This document shows, one piece after another, positions 37,979 to 49,332 of a stretch of 64,000 nt of DNA; the stretch's first letter is position 1; each line of letters opens with the position of its first letter. Source of the DNA: Saprospirales bacterium (GTDB lineage Bacteria > Bacteroidota > Bacteroidia > Chitinophagales > Saprospiraceae); assembly GCA_007695145.1 (NCBI GenBank), contig REEI01000128.1, forward strand, positions 1 through 64,000, written 5' to 3'. Below the pieces are notes generated by a model. It worked only from the letters and a program-made list of their open reading frames with translations. It was not told where the DNA came from and searched no databases. Made by a program: the position numbers and the translations under genes.

Positions 37979-39078
37979 TCGGCTAGTTTAATCGGCTTTT
38001 TATTGATAATGGGCAACAAAATAAGTGCCAAAAGACCGAGGGTGATGTTACAGCCAATTTGAACGCTAAAGAAGAGTACATTGGCAAAGGAAAAACCATC
38101 CGCAGCACTCAATCCATACAAACCCAGTCCTATAACTGCCAGATAGTGAAAGCTACCCATGCCCCCGGGTGTGGGTATCAGCATTCCCAGAGTGCCCAAA
38201 GTAAAAACCATCAATGCTGCAGGCAATCCAAGCTCGGAAGTTGGTGCAAATGAGAAGAAAGCGAGGTAGGTCATGAAGAAATACATCAACCAGATAAAGA
38301 AGGAATGAAAGATGAACAATCCCGGTGACCTCAGCTTCTTTATACTCTTTATACCTTCCAAAAATCCTCTGCCCAGGGCAATTATTTTATCCGCAAAGTC
38401 GGGATTGTACAACTTGAGAATCCGGAAGGAAAACCACATTACCAGAACTAGAACGACCAGAGCAAAAAGAATGAAAAATAGTCCCGTGGGCGTCAGTGCA
38501 AACTCTGCATTTTCTTGTAAAAAACCCACAAGGAGTTCATACTGCATCCCCAGGGTGATCAATACCAACAAAAACATCATGATCATATCAGTGGCCCTGT
38601 CCATAAACACCGTGCCCATCACCTTCTCCAGCGGCACTTTTTCATATCTTGCCAGCACCCCACATCTGACCACCTCGCCCATTCTAGGAATACCGAGATT
38701 GGCAAAATAACCAAGCATTATAGATAGAAATCCATTGGCAGTGCTCACGCGGTATCCCATGGGCTCCAGGAGCATTTTCCACTTCAGGGTTCGGCTGACA
38801 TTGCTCAATATAAAAGCAACGAACACCAGGAGTATCCAAAAGTAATTGACCGTAGTAAAGTCAGTAATGACCTTTCTTATTAAATCGCATTCCTCAGGGG
38901 GGATGCCGTCCAGCTCACATTGAGCTTGATAGGATTCATTGAAATTGAGATACACAAGATAGAGAACCAGGAGACCTGCCCCAAGAAAGAGAATGACTTT
39001 GATCAGATTACGGAATAGAGGGTTCAACTCAGGATGGCAGTTTATTGTCTTTTTCCGGGAACACTGTTTTAGGCTCAA
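37975..39078 (-). CDS. Lysylphosphatidylglycerol synthase TM region/UPF0104-family membrane protein
   Basis: Multi-[58 protein letters not shown]. Confidence 0.85.
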   Translation of the reverse strand: MSLKQCSRKKTINCHPELNPLFRNLIKVILFLGAGLLVLYLVYLNFNESYQAQCELDGIPPEECDLIRKVITDFTTVNYFWILLVFVAFILSNVSRTLKWKMLLEPMGYRVSTANGFLSIMLGYFANLGIPRMGEVVRCGVLARYEKVPLEKVMGTVFMDRATDMIMMFLLVLITLGMQYELLVGFLQENAEFALTPTGLFFILFALVVLVLVMWFSFRILKLYNPDFADKIIALGRGFLEGIKSIKKLRSPGLFIFHSFFIWLMYFFMTYLAFFSFAPTSELGLPAALMVFTLGTLGMLIPTPGGMGSFHYLAVIGLGLYGLSAADGFSFANVLFFSVQIGCNITLGLLALILLPIINKKPIKLAE

Positions 39079-39379
39079 AAGTTTTGGCTTCTTCAGGGGT
39101 CATGAGTGCATATCCAATGATAATTAGGACATCGCCCACTTCTGCTTTCCTCGCAGCAGCGCCGTTGAGACAAATAGTACCACTATTGCGTTCGCCCTTT
39201 ATGATGTAGGTTTCGAGACGCTCACCATTATTGTTATTGACTATCTGTACCTTTTCGCCTTCAATAAATCCCGCTGCCTCCATAAGGGCCTCATCAATCG
39301 TAATACTACCCACGTAATTGAGATTGGCCTCTGTTACAACAGCGCGATGAATCTTTGATTTAAAAACCTGTATCCACAT
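39029..39379 (-). CDS. panD: Aspartate 1-decarboxylase
   Basis: [31 protein letters not shown] with GS self-cleavage site; [20 protein letters not shown]. Confidence 0.96.
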   Translation of the reverse strand: MWIQVFKSKIHRAVVTEANLNYVGSITIDEALMEAAGFIEGEKVQIVNNNNGERLETYIIKGERNSGTICLNGAAARKAEVGDVLIIIGYALMTPEEAKTFEPKTVFPEKDNKLPS

Positions 39380-39719
39380 AAGCGGCGCAAATTTACAAAC
39401 TTTTCAATTAATGGTTAATAGCTTACTCAGCTTTTCCAAACGAATATTCAGCACCAAAGTTTCAATAAGGAACTCAAAACAGATGATTCAATGGGCCAAT
39501 TGAAGCAAATCTAAATGAGTACAAAAGCATGCGTCCCTTGCTCAGCCACAGACATCTCAGATGCGCAAATAGAACTCAACCGACCCAATGACCGAAGCCT
39601 GTTTTGAATTTCACCGGCTTAGCTCAACATCGACACAAAGCGTCATCTTGTTCCATTTTTTTGGTAAGAGAAAGTCAGCAAAACTTTACACAAAGCAAAT
39701 AGGTTACAAAACCATACTT

Positions 39720-40583
39720 TTACCCTATTCTCATATTATCAATCAGCCGCACACTACCGGCATATGCAGCTACACATGCCACTACCGGCCCTTCAACCCT
39801 GCCTGGAGTAAGAATGCTCAGCGTCACCGGGTCGACCAATTCAAAGTATTCCGGCTTTAGCCCCCCCTGACTGAGTTTCTTTAATGCAAGATCCCTGATT
39901 TCCTCAACAGTGTATTCATTTACCCATTCCCTGCATTTAATCAGCGTATCGTATATAGCACCAGCCTCCTTTCTGGCTTTGGTGTCCAGACGAAGGTTGC
40001 GACTACTCATGGCAAGTCCATCCGGCTCTCTCACTGTTTCACAGCGAACCAGGACAACCTCCAGACCCGTATCCCTAATCAATTTTTCCACCACTGCAAG
40101 CTGCTGAAAATCCTTTTCGCCCATAAAAACTCTGTCCGCTTGCACCAATTCCAACAAGCGATAGACTACCTGTGCCACCCCTTTGAAATGACCCGGTCTA
40201 AACTCCCCTTCTAAAATATTCTCAAGGTACCCTGCATCGAAATTCAAATGGTACCCCATACCCCGGGGGTAGATTTCTTCAACCTCCGGCAAAAAGAGCA
40301 TGTCGCATCCCTCATTCTCAAGGAGAACAATGTCAGTCTCCAAAGTTCTCGGGTATTCTTTAAGATCCTTGGGGTCGTTGAACTGCGTAGGATTTACAAA
40401 AATTGAACAAATGGTAAAGTCCGACTGCAAAACAGACTCACGAACCAGGGACAAGTGGCCCTTGTGCAACGCCCCCATAGTAGGGACAAAGCCAATGCAC
40501 ATCCCTTTATTTCGAAGCTCCCCGGTGAACGCCAAAAGTTCAGCAGCTTTAGTAAATACATTCATACGAGCAAATTTATGCAA
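39720..40583 (-). CDS. panC: Pantoate-beta-alanine ligase
   Basis: IGFVPTMGALHKGHLSLVRES, NPTQFNDPKDLKEYPRT, FMGEKDFQQL, MSSRN. Confidence 0.97.
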   Translation of the reverse strand: MHKFARMNVFTKAAELLAFTGELRNKGMCIGFVPTMGALHKGHLSLVRESVLQSDFTICSIFVNPTQFNDPKDLKEYPRTLETDIVLLENEGCDMLFLPEVEEIYPRGMGYHLNFDAGYLENILEGEFRPGHFKGVAQVVYRLLELVQADRVFMGEKDFQQLAVVEKLIRDTGLEVVLVRCETVREPDGLAMSSRNLRLDTKARKEAGAIYDTLIKCREWVNEYTVEEIRDLALKKLSQGGLKPEYFELVDPVTLSILTPGRVEGPVVACVAAYAGSVRLIDNMRIG

Positions 40584-40747
40584 TCAGTCCCTAATCGATG
40601 GTTGAAAAACAGAAGCAAAGTTAAGGAATAAGCCGAAATGAATAAACCGGCAATGATTGATTGGGTTAATCGAGTTAGAAATAAGGAAAGACTGTCCGCA
40701 TCAATTGTTATTACCTCAATTTTTTACCTTTACGGAAAAAACATTGG

Positions 40748-41470
40748 TTGATGAATATTCTAAACCATAAAGCCTCCAGGATTCAGGAAAAAAAATGCCA
40801 ATATTTAAAAGCCGTTAAATGGGCAGTGTGCTCATTGATGGCTTTATCCCCCATGCTCTTTTTCTCTTGCAATCAACCCACCTTTAGAATTTTTGAAAAA
40901 CCGGTTATTTTTGACGAAAAGCGGGAACAACTCACTATTGAATACCTCAATGATCGCCATGGAATTATGACGAATAGTCCGGTTATAGTCCCTGAAATGA
41001 TCATAGTACATTGGTCCCCAAGACCGGTGCTTGAGGAAAATTTCGAACTTTTTAAATATCCGGACTTGTCTGCCAGGCCTGATATCGCCGGTGCTAGTAG
41101 GCTCAATGTATCTGTCCATTTTCTTGTAGACCGGGACGGTACTATTTTCAGGCTTTTACCCGATAGCATTATGGGTCGACATACGATTGGCTTGAATTAC
41201 ATGTCTCTTCGCATCGAAAACATTGGAAGCGCGTCTGCTCCCCTGACCAGGGCACAAGTAAGATCTAACGTAGCCCTCATCCGACACCTTGCATCAAAGC
41301 ACAATATCAAGTGGTTGATTGGCCATCATGAGTATTCCAGCTTTCAGGACTCTGACTTGTGGAAGGAAACAGATCCGGATTACATAACTCACCGAACAGG
41401 TCCGGGAGATCGCTTTATGAATCGGCTGAGAAAAAGACTGAGTGACCTGGAATTGAAGGCAAAACCCTAA
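40748..41470 (+). CDS. N-acetylmuramoyl-L-alanine amidase (amidase_2), predicted lipoprotein
   Basis: LFFSC lipobox-like; MIIVHWSPRP...VSVHFLVDRDGTIFRLLPD...HTIGLNYMSLRIENIG...WLIGHHEYSS. Confidence 0.88.
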   Translation: MMNILNHKASRIQEKKCQYLKAVKWAVCSLMALSPMLFFSCNQPTFRIFEKPVIFDEKREQLTIEYLNDRHGIMTNSPVIVPEMIIVHWSPRPVLEENFELFKYPDLSARPDIAGASRLNVSVHFLVDRDGTIFRLLPDSIMGRHTIGLNYMSLRIENIGSASAPLTRAQVRSNVALIRHLASKHNIKWLIGHHEYSSFQDSDLWKETDPDYITHRTGPGDRFMNRLRKRLSDLELKAKP

Positions 41471-41611
41471 CTATAGCTTCTAAACTCGTGAATTATCCAT
41501 TCAATGGACGAGAAATACCCGGGAATTCTCTTTCTGTTTTCAGAATGCAGCCATAACCCCCATTGGGACCTTTTGAACAATAATTAAATTCTATAATACC
41601 TTAAAAATTCA

Positions 41612-41619
41612 TAATTTTG
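41612..41619 (+). promoter_or_regulatory. Putative -7 element TAATTTTG upstream of trhO
   Basis: Matches TAnnTTTG, about 22 nt upstream of the ATG. Confidence 0.35.
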
Positions 41620-41640
41620 CACCCACAAAAGTGAATTTTT

Positions 41641-42690
41641 ATGGGAAAACTACTTTTCAACAGGGTCAACAGGGATCTTTTAAAAAAGAGGCTTTCAGAG
41701 GACAAAAAGCCCAGAATGACCCTATCTTTTTATCATTACTTCAAAATAAGTGAACCCGCTGCATTTCGCAATGAAATGTTTATGAAAATGGATCAATTGG
41801 AGGTGTTGGGGAGGATATATGTGGCTGAGGAAGGTATAAATGCCCAGATATCTGTTCCTCAGGATAGATTTGAAGAGCTGCGCAACCTAATCTACAGTTA
41901 CGAACCAATGAATGGCATACGCCTCAATACAGCCATTGAGGACGACGGCAAGTCATTCTTCAAGTTGACCATAAAGGTTAGGGAAAAAATTGTGGCTGAC
42001 GGTTTAAATGATGACACTTTCGACCCATCCAATAGGGGGAAACACCTCTCTGCCGAGGAATTCAATCAATTGGCAGAAGATCCTGATACTGTCATTGTAG
42101 ATATGAGAAACCACTACGAGAGTGAAGTAGGACACTTCAAAGGTGCCATTTGCCCTGATGTAGAGACCTTTAGGGAAGCACTTCCCAAAGTCGAAGCAAT
42201 ACTTCAGGACAAAAAAGACAAGAATATTGTGATGTATTGCACAGGAGGAATCAGGTGTGAAAAAGCCAGTGCTTACTACAAACACAGAGGATTCAAAAAG
42301 GTGCACCAATTGGAGGGCGGAATCATTGAATACACCCGTCAGGTTGAAAAGAAGGGTCTTGAAAATAAATTTACCGGGAAAAACTTCGTGTTTGACGAGC
42401 GGCTGGGAGAGCGAATTACGGGGGAAGTTATTGCCCGTTGCCACCAATGCGGAAAGCCTTGCGACAACCACCTAAATTGCGCAAATGATGCCTGCCATAT
42501 TTTATTTATACAGTGCAGTGAATGTGCTGAAAAATACAACTACTGTTGCTCAGTAAAATGTAGAGAATTCGCAGCACTTCCCTCTGATCAGCAAAGAGAA
42601 CTCAGAAAGTCCATGGAGTTCAATGGCACTAAATTTGGCAAGGGACGATACAAGGCCCACAAGGCAAATTCTGAAATAGATCTGGCATAG
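41641..42690 (+). CDS. trhO: tRNA uridine(34) hydroxylase, rhodanese-like
   Basis: GRIYVAEEGINAQISVP, VDMRNHYESEVGHFKGAI, MYCTGGIRCEKASAY, C-term Cys clusters. Confidence 0.94.
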   Translation: MGKLLFNRVNRDLLKKRLSEDKKPRMTLSFYHYFKISEPAAFRNEMFMKMDQLEVLGRIYVAEEGINAQISVPQDRFEELRNLIYSYEPMNGIRLNTAIEDDGKSFFKLTIKVREKIVADGLNDDTFDPSNRGKHLSAEEFNQLAEDPDTVIVDMRNHYESEVGHFKGAICPDVETFREALPKVEAILQDKKDKNIVMYCTGGIRCEKASAYYKHRGFKKVHQLEGGIIEYTRQVEKKGLENKFTGKNFVFDERLGERITGEVIARCHQCGKPCDNHLNCANDACHILFIQCSECAEKYNYCCSVKCREFAALPSDQQRELRKSMEFNGTKFGKGRYKAHKANSEIDLA

Positions 42691-43090
42691 GAAAGAATGG
42701 CATCTAGCTACTAGCTTTAGCCACTGTCTCGAATACTGAAGGATTGATTGACGAGGATTTTTATTCGAGACTGCTTTAGCTTCTAGCATGACCAGATATG
42801 GCTGATTTTTACAAAATTTAGTGCTCGAAACTATTTGAGTTTTGAGGCATGGTTTTGAGACCTGCTGCCATCTATTTAGTTCATTTACCGGCTTGGCTTA
42901 AATTGATTCTTTAAGTCTGGAATTACTTAGGAGCGAATAGCTTTCAGATTTCTAGGAGGGCCTTACATTTTTAGAGATGCATCTACAATTGCATATGAGA
43001 TCATTCAGCTGCATGCTTTGTACAGAGAAAAAAGGGGCTTCAGAGCCAATTCAACAATTAAAGCAACTCGTAAAGTGTATATGGTACAAA

Positions 43091-43609
43091 TTAGTCCAGT
43101 CCTAGCTTATCTCTTACGAGATCAGCAACATCCATGGCGGGATCCTGATAAAGAACCGTGCCGGCACTTGTATCGAGAATATACTGAAAGTTGTTCTCCC
43201 GGGCAACATCCTCTATGGCCTTCTGCACCTTATCTATGATTGGAGAGAGGAGTTCTTCTCTTTTCCTCATCAGTGTAGACTGAATATTTTGATCTTCCAT
43301 CTGCAATTCCATCTCTTTCTCCCTGAGGCGGTTTTGCTCTTCCTGGAGTTGTCTTGGAGACAGATCTCCTTGCTGTTCTTTTCTCACCAACTCCTGATAA
43401 TCTCTTTGAAGTGCTTCCACTTTTCTCTGAGCCTGGTTGACCAATTGCTGCTGGAGGGTTTCCAACTCTGCATCCGCGGCCAGCACTTCAGGCATTTCAG
43501 AGAGAATTAGAGCAGAATTAAGGTGCCCCACTTTTTGAGCTTCTAACTTTGAAGTTGTGAAGCCCGAAGCCAATAGGAATAAGAAAGTAAGAACAAAAAT
43601 ATTTTTCAT
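43091..43609 (-). CDS. OmpH/Skp-family periplasmic chaperone (copy 1)
   Basis: Signal peptide; KVGHLNSALILSEMPEV, coiled coil, IIDKVQKAIEDVARENNFQYILDTSAGTVLYQDPAMDVADLV. Confidence 0.9.
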   Translation of the reverse strand: MKNIFVLTFLFLLASGFTTSKLEAQKVGHLNSALILSEMPEVLAADAELETLQQQLVNQAQRKVEALQRDYQELVRKEQQGDLSPRQLQEEQNRLREKEMELQMEDQNIQSTLMRKREELLSPIIDKVQKAIEDVARENNFQYILDTSAGTVLYQDPAMDVADLVRDKLGLD

Positions 43610-43767
43610 GATATTGTATTTTCAGGGTCTGGCCCCTTATTAGTTTTAAAATTGGACGCAAAGGTAATAAAATCAGATGAATCTCTACCCACCTTATCTA
43701 TTAACGTACTGCAATGAAAATTGGATTGGAATTCTCAGCAAAATCAATCGACTGAAGTGAATTTACT

Positions 43768-44274
43768 TTATTTCACTCTTCTCAAGATATCTTCTGTCTT
43801 GTCAAACCTCTCACTTACATAAATCAAACCCGCTTCGCTACTCTTGTCAAAAATAATATCAAAGCCTCGAGTAGATGCATATTCCTGAATAACCTCAAAA
43901 ACCCTATCCTGAATAGGTGCGACCAACTCCTGCCGCTTTCGGAACAACTCTCCTTCAGGGCCGAATCTGGATCGCTGCAATTCTCTCACTTCTCTTTCCT
44001 TTTCCATGATCTCATTTTCCCGCTCAGCTCTCTGCTCTTCAGACAATAGGACCTGCTCGGCCTGATAACGATTGTACATACTCCTGATCTGGTCGTATTG
44101 CTCTGCAATTTCCTGCTGCCAAACTGCAGCTGTGTTGTCTAGCTCACGCTGAGCCTGTCTGTATTCAGATACATTCTCCAGAACTTTTGTAATGTCCACG
44201 ACAGCCACCTGTTGTGCATTCATTTGCAGACCTAGAAGGATGGCTGCAAAAATCATAAAAAATATCCTTTGCAT
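43768..44274 (-). CDS. OmpH/Skp-family periplasmic chaperone (copy 2)
   Basis: Signal peptide; QQVAVVDITKVLENVSEYRQAQREL, coiled coil, VIQEYASTRGFDIIFDKSSEAGLIYVSERFDKTEDIL. Confidence 0.9.
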   Translation of the reverse strand: MQRIFFMIFAAILLGLQMNAQQVAVVDITKVLENVSEYRQAQRELDNTAAVWQQEIAEQYDQIRSMYNRYQAEQVLLSEEQRAERENEIMEKEREVRELQRSRFGPEGELFRKRQELVAPIQDRVFEVIQEYASTRGFDIIFDKSSEAGLIYVSERFDKTEDILRRVK

Positions 44275-44616
44275 AATTCGTTTTGTTTGAAGCCCAAATT
44301 TAATTCAATTTGTAGAAATGAGAGACCCGATAGAGCAATTTGTCTGTGCAGGTTATTCCCAAAAGTCGCTAATCGACCTTACAGTCGTATAAACTTTGCT
44401 AAACATAATAATATTATTCCCAATCGAAAACAATCGACCAATCCCCGGCCATCGAAGATGAAAATGTAACTTTTTGTATCTTCGGCCACGGAAAACCAGA
44501 CTGCTTGCAGGGATGCGTAAAATCGCTGAATTTTTCACCAATTCCAGTTATTTCCCTCAAGAAAGACTTATTTCCAATCACTATTTTCACGACAAATACT
44601 TTTTTAAGCAAAAAAT

Positions 44617-46131
44617 ATGGGCCATACAAATCTGACAATTGATAAAAATCCTTTAAATCCGGAAGAAATAATAAAGAACCTACTCAGTAATGGTAAGCTT
44701 TTTTTGGGAGAAGAAGCGAGAAAAAAAGTGAGAAGCTGTCGCCAATTTTTAGAAAATACCACAAGCCGTGGAGCCATTCACTATGGAATTAATACCGGAT
44801 TTGGTCACTTGTGTGACGTACTGATCAAACCTGATCAACTTGAGCAATTACAAGAGAATTTGTTGATTTCTCATGCTTGCGGTACAGGCGACTTTATTCC
44901 CGATCACATCAGCAGAATAATGTTGTTACTGAAAATCAAGAACTTGAGTTTGGGCCACTCAGGGGTCAGAGAGGAGTTGCTTGATTTTATGGTTGATATG
45001 TTCAATTCCGCTGCTGCACCGGAGGTTTACGAGCAGGGATCTCTCGGAGCATCGGGTGACCTTGCACCTTTGGCCCACCTCTGCCTGCCCCTTATTGGGA
45101 AGGGCAGGCTCAACTGGAAAGGTGCAAAATGGGAAGCTTCAAAATGGTTGTCAAAAATAGGCCGGGAGCCAATCAGACTAGCTTCAAAAGAAGGACTTGC
45201 GCTGATCAATGGCACACAATTTTCCTCAGGATTCGGGTTGGATGCAGTTGTAAGGAGCAAATTGTTGCTAAAACTTGCCAATCTGAATGCCGCTCTTAGC
45301 ATGGAAGCTTTTAATTCTCACCTCAGCCCCTTCCATCCACAAATTCATCAACTCAGACCACACGAAGGTCAGATGGTTGTTTCAGCAGAAATCCTCAATT
45401 GGCTTACGGGCTCCGATATTGGATCTAGGAAAAAGTACAGCGTTCAGGACCCTTACTCCTTTAGATGTATACCTCAGGTACATGGTGCGTCTTACGACAA
45501 TATCAAGTACGTTTACTCTATAATCGAAACTGAGATCAATTCTGTTTCAGATAATCCCCTTATCTTCCCCGAGGAGGGACTCATCCTATCCGGTGGCAAC
45601 TTTCACGCCCAACCGGTTGGTATGGCCATGGACCATCTGGCTCTTGCTGTATGTGAACTGGCCTCTATTTCAGAACGTAGAATCTACCAACTCATCAACG
45701 GGCACAGGGAATTGCCGATCTGCCTAATCGAAGATGCGGGAATGAATTCAGGCCTGATGATACTTCAGTATTCTGCAGCCTCCGTAGTTAGTCTAAACAA
45801 ACAACTCGCTAGCCCATCAACAGTGGATAGCATTATTTCAAGCATGGGACAGGAAGACCATGTTAGCATGGCTGCCAATGCCGCCACCAAAAGTTGGAAA
45901 ATTGTAAATAATTCATTCAATGTTTTGGCAATGGAATTTTTAACCGCAATGCAGGCTTTGGATTTTCGCAAGGACTGCGAATTGTCAAATGAACTCAGGC
46001 GAATAAAAAAAGATTACAGAGAGATTATTCCATATATGAAGGCCGATCGGGTCATATCGGAAGACCTTGAAAAGACAAAGGTATTCCTTAATCGACTTCT
46101 GGAAAATTGGCTGATGAATGATGCCATTTAG
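44617..46131 (+). CDS. hutH: Histidine ammonia-lyase
   Basis: YGINTGFGHL, LLISHACGTGD, GSLGASGDLAPLAHL (MIO motif), QDPYSFRCIPQVHGA. Confidence 0.93.
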   Translation: MGHTNLTIDKNPLNPEEIIKNLLSNGKLFLGEEARKKVRSCRQFLENTTSRGAIHYGINTGFGHLCDVLIKPDQLEQLQENLLISHACGTGDFIPDHISRIMLLLKIKNLSLGHSGVREELLDFMVDMFNSAAAPEVYEQGSLGASGDLAPLAHLCLPLIGKGRLNWKGAKWEASKWLSKIGREPIRLASKEGLALINGTQFSSGFGLDAVVRSKLLLKLANLNAALSMEAFNSHLSPFHPQIHQLRPHEGQMVVSAEILNWLTGSDIGSRKKYSVQDPYSFRCIPQVHGASYDNIKYVYSIIETEINSVSDNPLIFPEEGLILSGGNFHAQPVGMAMDHLALAVCELASISERRIYQLINGHRELPICLIEDAGMNSGLMILQYSAASVVSLNKQLASPSTVDSIISSMGQEDHVSMAANAATKSWKIVNNSFNVLAMEFLTAMQALDFRKDCELSNELRRIKKDYREIIPYMKADRVISEDLEKTKVFLNRLLENWLMNDAI

Positions 46132-46140
46132 CATTAATTA

Positions 46141-47502
46141 TCAGGTCTTTTTAGATCCTAAATCTACAGGGTTTTTTATCCATAGGTCCCTTTGAGGGAA
46201 TGGAATGGTCACTCCATGCTGCCTGAACTTGTCATCAACGGAAAACCTAATCTCACTTTTTGTTTTCTCAATAATCAAATAGTCCCTTGACCAAAAGAAT
46301 AAGTAGAAAACCAATGAAGAGTCACCAAAGTCACGAAATTGGACCATGGGCAGAGGTTCACTCAGTACAAGGGGGTGTTCTTCCGCTGCTTCCAATAGAA
46401 GTTTCTCAACCAATCTCGTATCTGAGCCATAAGCTACACCCACTTCAATATAAAATCTGGCCTTGTCATCGAAATGGCTCCAATTGATCACCTTTTGAGT
46501 GATCAGGTGAGAATTGGGAATAACCACCATTATATTGTCCCTGGTTTGGACCAAAGAAGTTCGAATTCCAATCCGCTCAACAGCCCCTATCATTCCATCA
46601 AACTCCACTACATCGCCAACCTCAATGCTTCTTTCGAAGAGCAAGATGATGCCTGAAATCAGATCATTGAAGGTTTGTTGAAGTCCCAGACCAATACCTA
46701 CCAGTAATGCAGCAAGTCCACCTAGCAGCACGGTAAACTGAATTCCCAGTGCTTCTATCAGGATAAAAATGGCGATCACATAAATAAAGTAGGTCAGTAT
46801 CTGGTTGATCGAGTATTGGAGACCCTGATTCAGTTCACGGCTGCGGTAGTACCCCACTAATACAAACTGGGTGAGAACCCATGAAAAAAGGCGTGCCGAA
46901 AACAAGATAAAGAGAATGATAAAAATATTCGAGATACGAAAAATCAAGTCCGGTGCTCTTTCTCCGGTGGGTATTTCAAATAGTTTAAAGTCAAACTGAA
47001 AAGCCTCAATCAGCATGAGAATCACCAGCGTAATGACCACATTCTGGACAATGCGGGCGGCCGATTCGGGACGCTTTTTCAATCCTATGGGTGCTCGATC
47101 CAGTCGGTCCAGCCGTTGATTTTCCAGGTATCTGTCAGTGAGAATTTTATTTAAAACCTTATCCAGTATCTGCGCAAAAATGATAATCAAAGCAGCCTGC
47201 AATATGGTGCCAAACGATATAATGATACCATCAGAAGGATATAAAACAAAGTTCAGGTCAAAACTCAGCAGAAATATCCACAACAAAGAAATTGCCCAGC
47301 TGATATACAAGGCATTTTTTATCCTTCTATGCTCCTCCCAACCTTTCCAACCTTTCGTATTTACAAGCCTTTTTCCGTATCGGATCAAAAAAAACAAAGC
47401 AATGGTGACTAACAATGCACCAAGACTAAAATACACCAATTGAGACAGGTAAAGCGACCACTCTCCTAACCTAAGAATTTCAACTTGCAGAACTTCTTCC
47501 AT
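46141..47502 (-). CDS. MscS-family mechanosensitive ion channel
   Basis: GLAALLVGIGLGLQQTFNDLISGIILLFERSIEVGDVVEFDGMIGAVERIGIRTSLVQTRDNIMVVIPNSHLI. Confidence 0.94.
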   Translation of the reverse strand: MEEVLQVEILRLGEWSLYLSQLVYFSLGALLVTIALFFLIRYGKRLVNTKGWKGWEEHRRIKNALYISWAISLLWIFLLSFDLNFVLYPSDGIIISFGTILQAALIIIFAQILDKVLNKILTDRYLENQRLDRLDRAPIGLKKRPESAARIVQNVVITLVILMLIEAFQFDFKLFEIPTGERAPDLIFRISNIFIILFILFSARLFSWVLTQFVLVGYYRSRELNQGLQYSINQILTYFIYVIAIFILIEALGIQFTVLLGGLAALLVGIGLGLQQTFNDLISGIILLFERSIEVGDVVEFDGMIGAVERIGIRTSLVQTRDNIMVVIPNSHLITQKVINWSHFDDKARFYIEVGVAYGSDTRLVEKLLLEAAEEHPLVLSEPLPMVQFRDFGDSSLVFYLFFWSRDYLIIEKTKSEIRFSVDDKFRQHGVTIPFPQRDLWIKNPVDLGSKKT

Positions 47503-47587
47503 ATTCTTCCGGATGCTTTCTGTGTCAAATGTATCAAATTGTTTTAATTTGGCGTCATAATTATCATCAAATTAAACCTACCTGCTT

Positions 47588-49234
47588 ATGGAAACCATCA
47601 AAATTAAGGCCAATCTCATAGATATACACCAGAGCAGCACCTATCCCGCAGAACTTACCATTGAAAATGGCATTATAGCATCTATAAAAAGAATCGAGGA
47701 ACCGCAGCAAAGGTATGTACTTCCGGGACTTGTGGATTCCCATGTTCACATTGAAAGCTCAATGCTCACCCCTGTGGAATTTTCCAGGCTTTCCGTGATT
47801 CACGGTACGGTCGCCACGGTATCCGACCCGCACGAAATAGCCAATGTACTTGGATTGGAAGGGGTGCGATACATGATAGAAAACGCAGCACATTCTCCCT
47901 TAAAATTTCACTTTGGGGCGCCCTCTTGCGTTCCGGCTACCTCCTTTGAAACTGCCGGTGCTGTACTTGGACCCAAAGAAGTCAAAGAAATGCTGGAATG
48001 GCCGGAGATAAGCTATCTCTCCGAAATGATGAACTTTCCCGCTGTGATACACGAGGATAAAGAAGTGATGGAAAAGATCAAAATTGCCCGTGAAATGGGG
48101 CTTCCCATTGATGGTCATGCACCTCAACTCAGAGGGGATAAGCTGCGAAAATACGTCAATAGCGGAATCAGTACTGACCATGAGTGCACCACTTACGAGG
48201 AAGCCCTGGAAAAAATTCAGGCGGGAATGAAAATATCCATCCGGCAGGGCAGTGCTGCAAAAAACTTTGATGCACTCATTCCCCTGATAAAAAAGTACCC
48301 TGAAATGATTATGTTTTGCACCGACGACAAACATCCCGATGAACTCATCCTCCACCACATTGATTGGCACGTCAAAACAGCCATCAAAAAAGGTTATGAT
48401 CTCTACGATGTATTGCGGTCAGCCACTTTAATCCCCTCAAAACACTATGGATTGGGTTGTGGGTTGTTGAGAGAATCCGACCCTGCGGACTTCATCATTA
48501 TCGATCACCCCCATCAATTCAATATTTTGGAAACCTGGATAGATGGGAAAAAGGTGGCCTCCAATGGGCGTTCCGTCATACCTTCCATACCCTTCAAAAT
48601 TGTCAATAGGTTTGATGCCCGTCCCACGAAAGCTAATGACTTCAGCTTAAGTCCACTTGGTGACTACATCAAAGTGATCAGGGCTATAGATGGCTCACTG
48701 ATTACGGATCACTTTGCGGCAGAAGCAAAAAATGCGGGTGGATTCACCGAGCCTGATATTGAGCGCGACCTTCTGATGATTGCAGTTGTCAACCGCTACA
48801 GCCCAGACTCGCCCTCCATCGCCTTTATCAATGGTTTTGGACTTAAGGGGGGTGCATTGGCATCAACCGTAGCTCACGATTCTCACAATATAGTTGCGGT
48901 GGGTTCTGACAGGGAATCCCTTGCCCGGGCAGTAAATGCTCTGATTGATTGCAAAGGGGGTATATGTGCAACAGATGGAGAGATCACTAAAGTTTTACCT
49001 CTGCCAATTGCTGGTTTGCTTGCCGATTCAGCAGCTGAAGTGGTCGCATCTAAATATAAGGAAATCGATCATTTTGCCAAGGAAAAACTAGGTTCGACCC
49101 TATCCGCTCCCTTTATGACCCTCTCCTTTATGGCCCTATTGGTAATACCTAGTTTGAAGCTGAGCGATAAGGGCCTATTCGATGGAAACCGCTTTGAGTT
49201 TGTAAACCTATTTAATAATGGCAGGGAGAAATAA
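47588..49234 (+). CDS. ade: Adenine deaminase
   Basis: VLPGLVDSHVHIESSMLTPVEF, DPHEIANVLG, GHAPQLRG, ISTDHECTTYEEA, CTDDKHPDEL. Confidence 0.96.
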   Translation: METIKIKANLIDIHQSSTYPAELTIENGIIASIKRIEEPQQRYVLPGLVDSHVHIESSMLTPVEFSRLSVIHGTVATVSDPHEIANVLGLEGVRYMIENAAHSPLKFHFGAPSCVPATSFETAGAVLGPKEVKEMLEWPEISYLSEMMNFPAVIHEDKEVMEKIKIAREMGLPIDGHAPQLRGDKLRKYVNSGISTDHECTTYEEALEKIQAGMKISIRQGSAAKNFDALIPLIKKYPEMIMFCTDDKHPDELILHHIDWHVKTAIKKGYDLYDVLRSATLIPSKHYGLGCGLLRESDPADFIIIDHPHQFNILETWIDGKKVASNGRSVIPSIPFKIVNRFDARPTKANDFSLSPLGDYIKVIRAIDGSLITDHFAAEAKNAGGFTEPDIERDLLMIAVVNRYSPDSPSIAFINGFGLKGGALASTVAHDSHNIVAVGSDRESLARAVNALIDCKGGICATDGEITKVLPLPIAGLLADSAAEVVASKYKEIDHFAKEKLGSTLSAPFMTLSFMALLVIPSLKLSDKGLFDGNRFEFVNLFNNGREK

Positions 49235-49332
49235 AGCTCTTTATCTCTACCCTGCAGGAAAACCGCCTAAATTTATCGGGAAGGTCGGGCGATAATAGTC
49301 ATGCTGATCGAGACCTGCCAGACTTACTTGAT

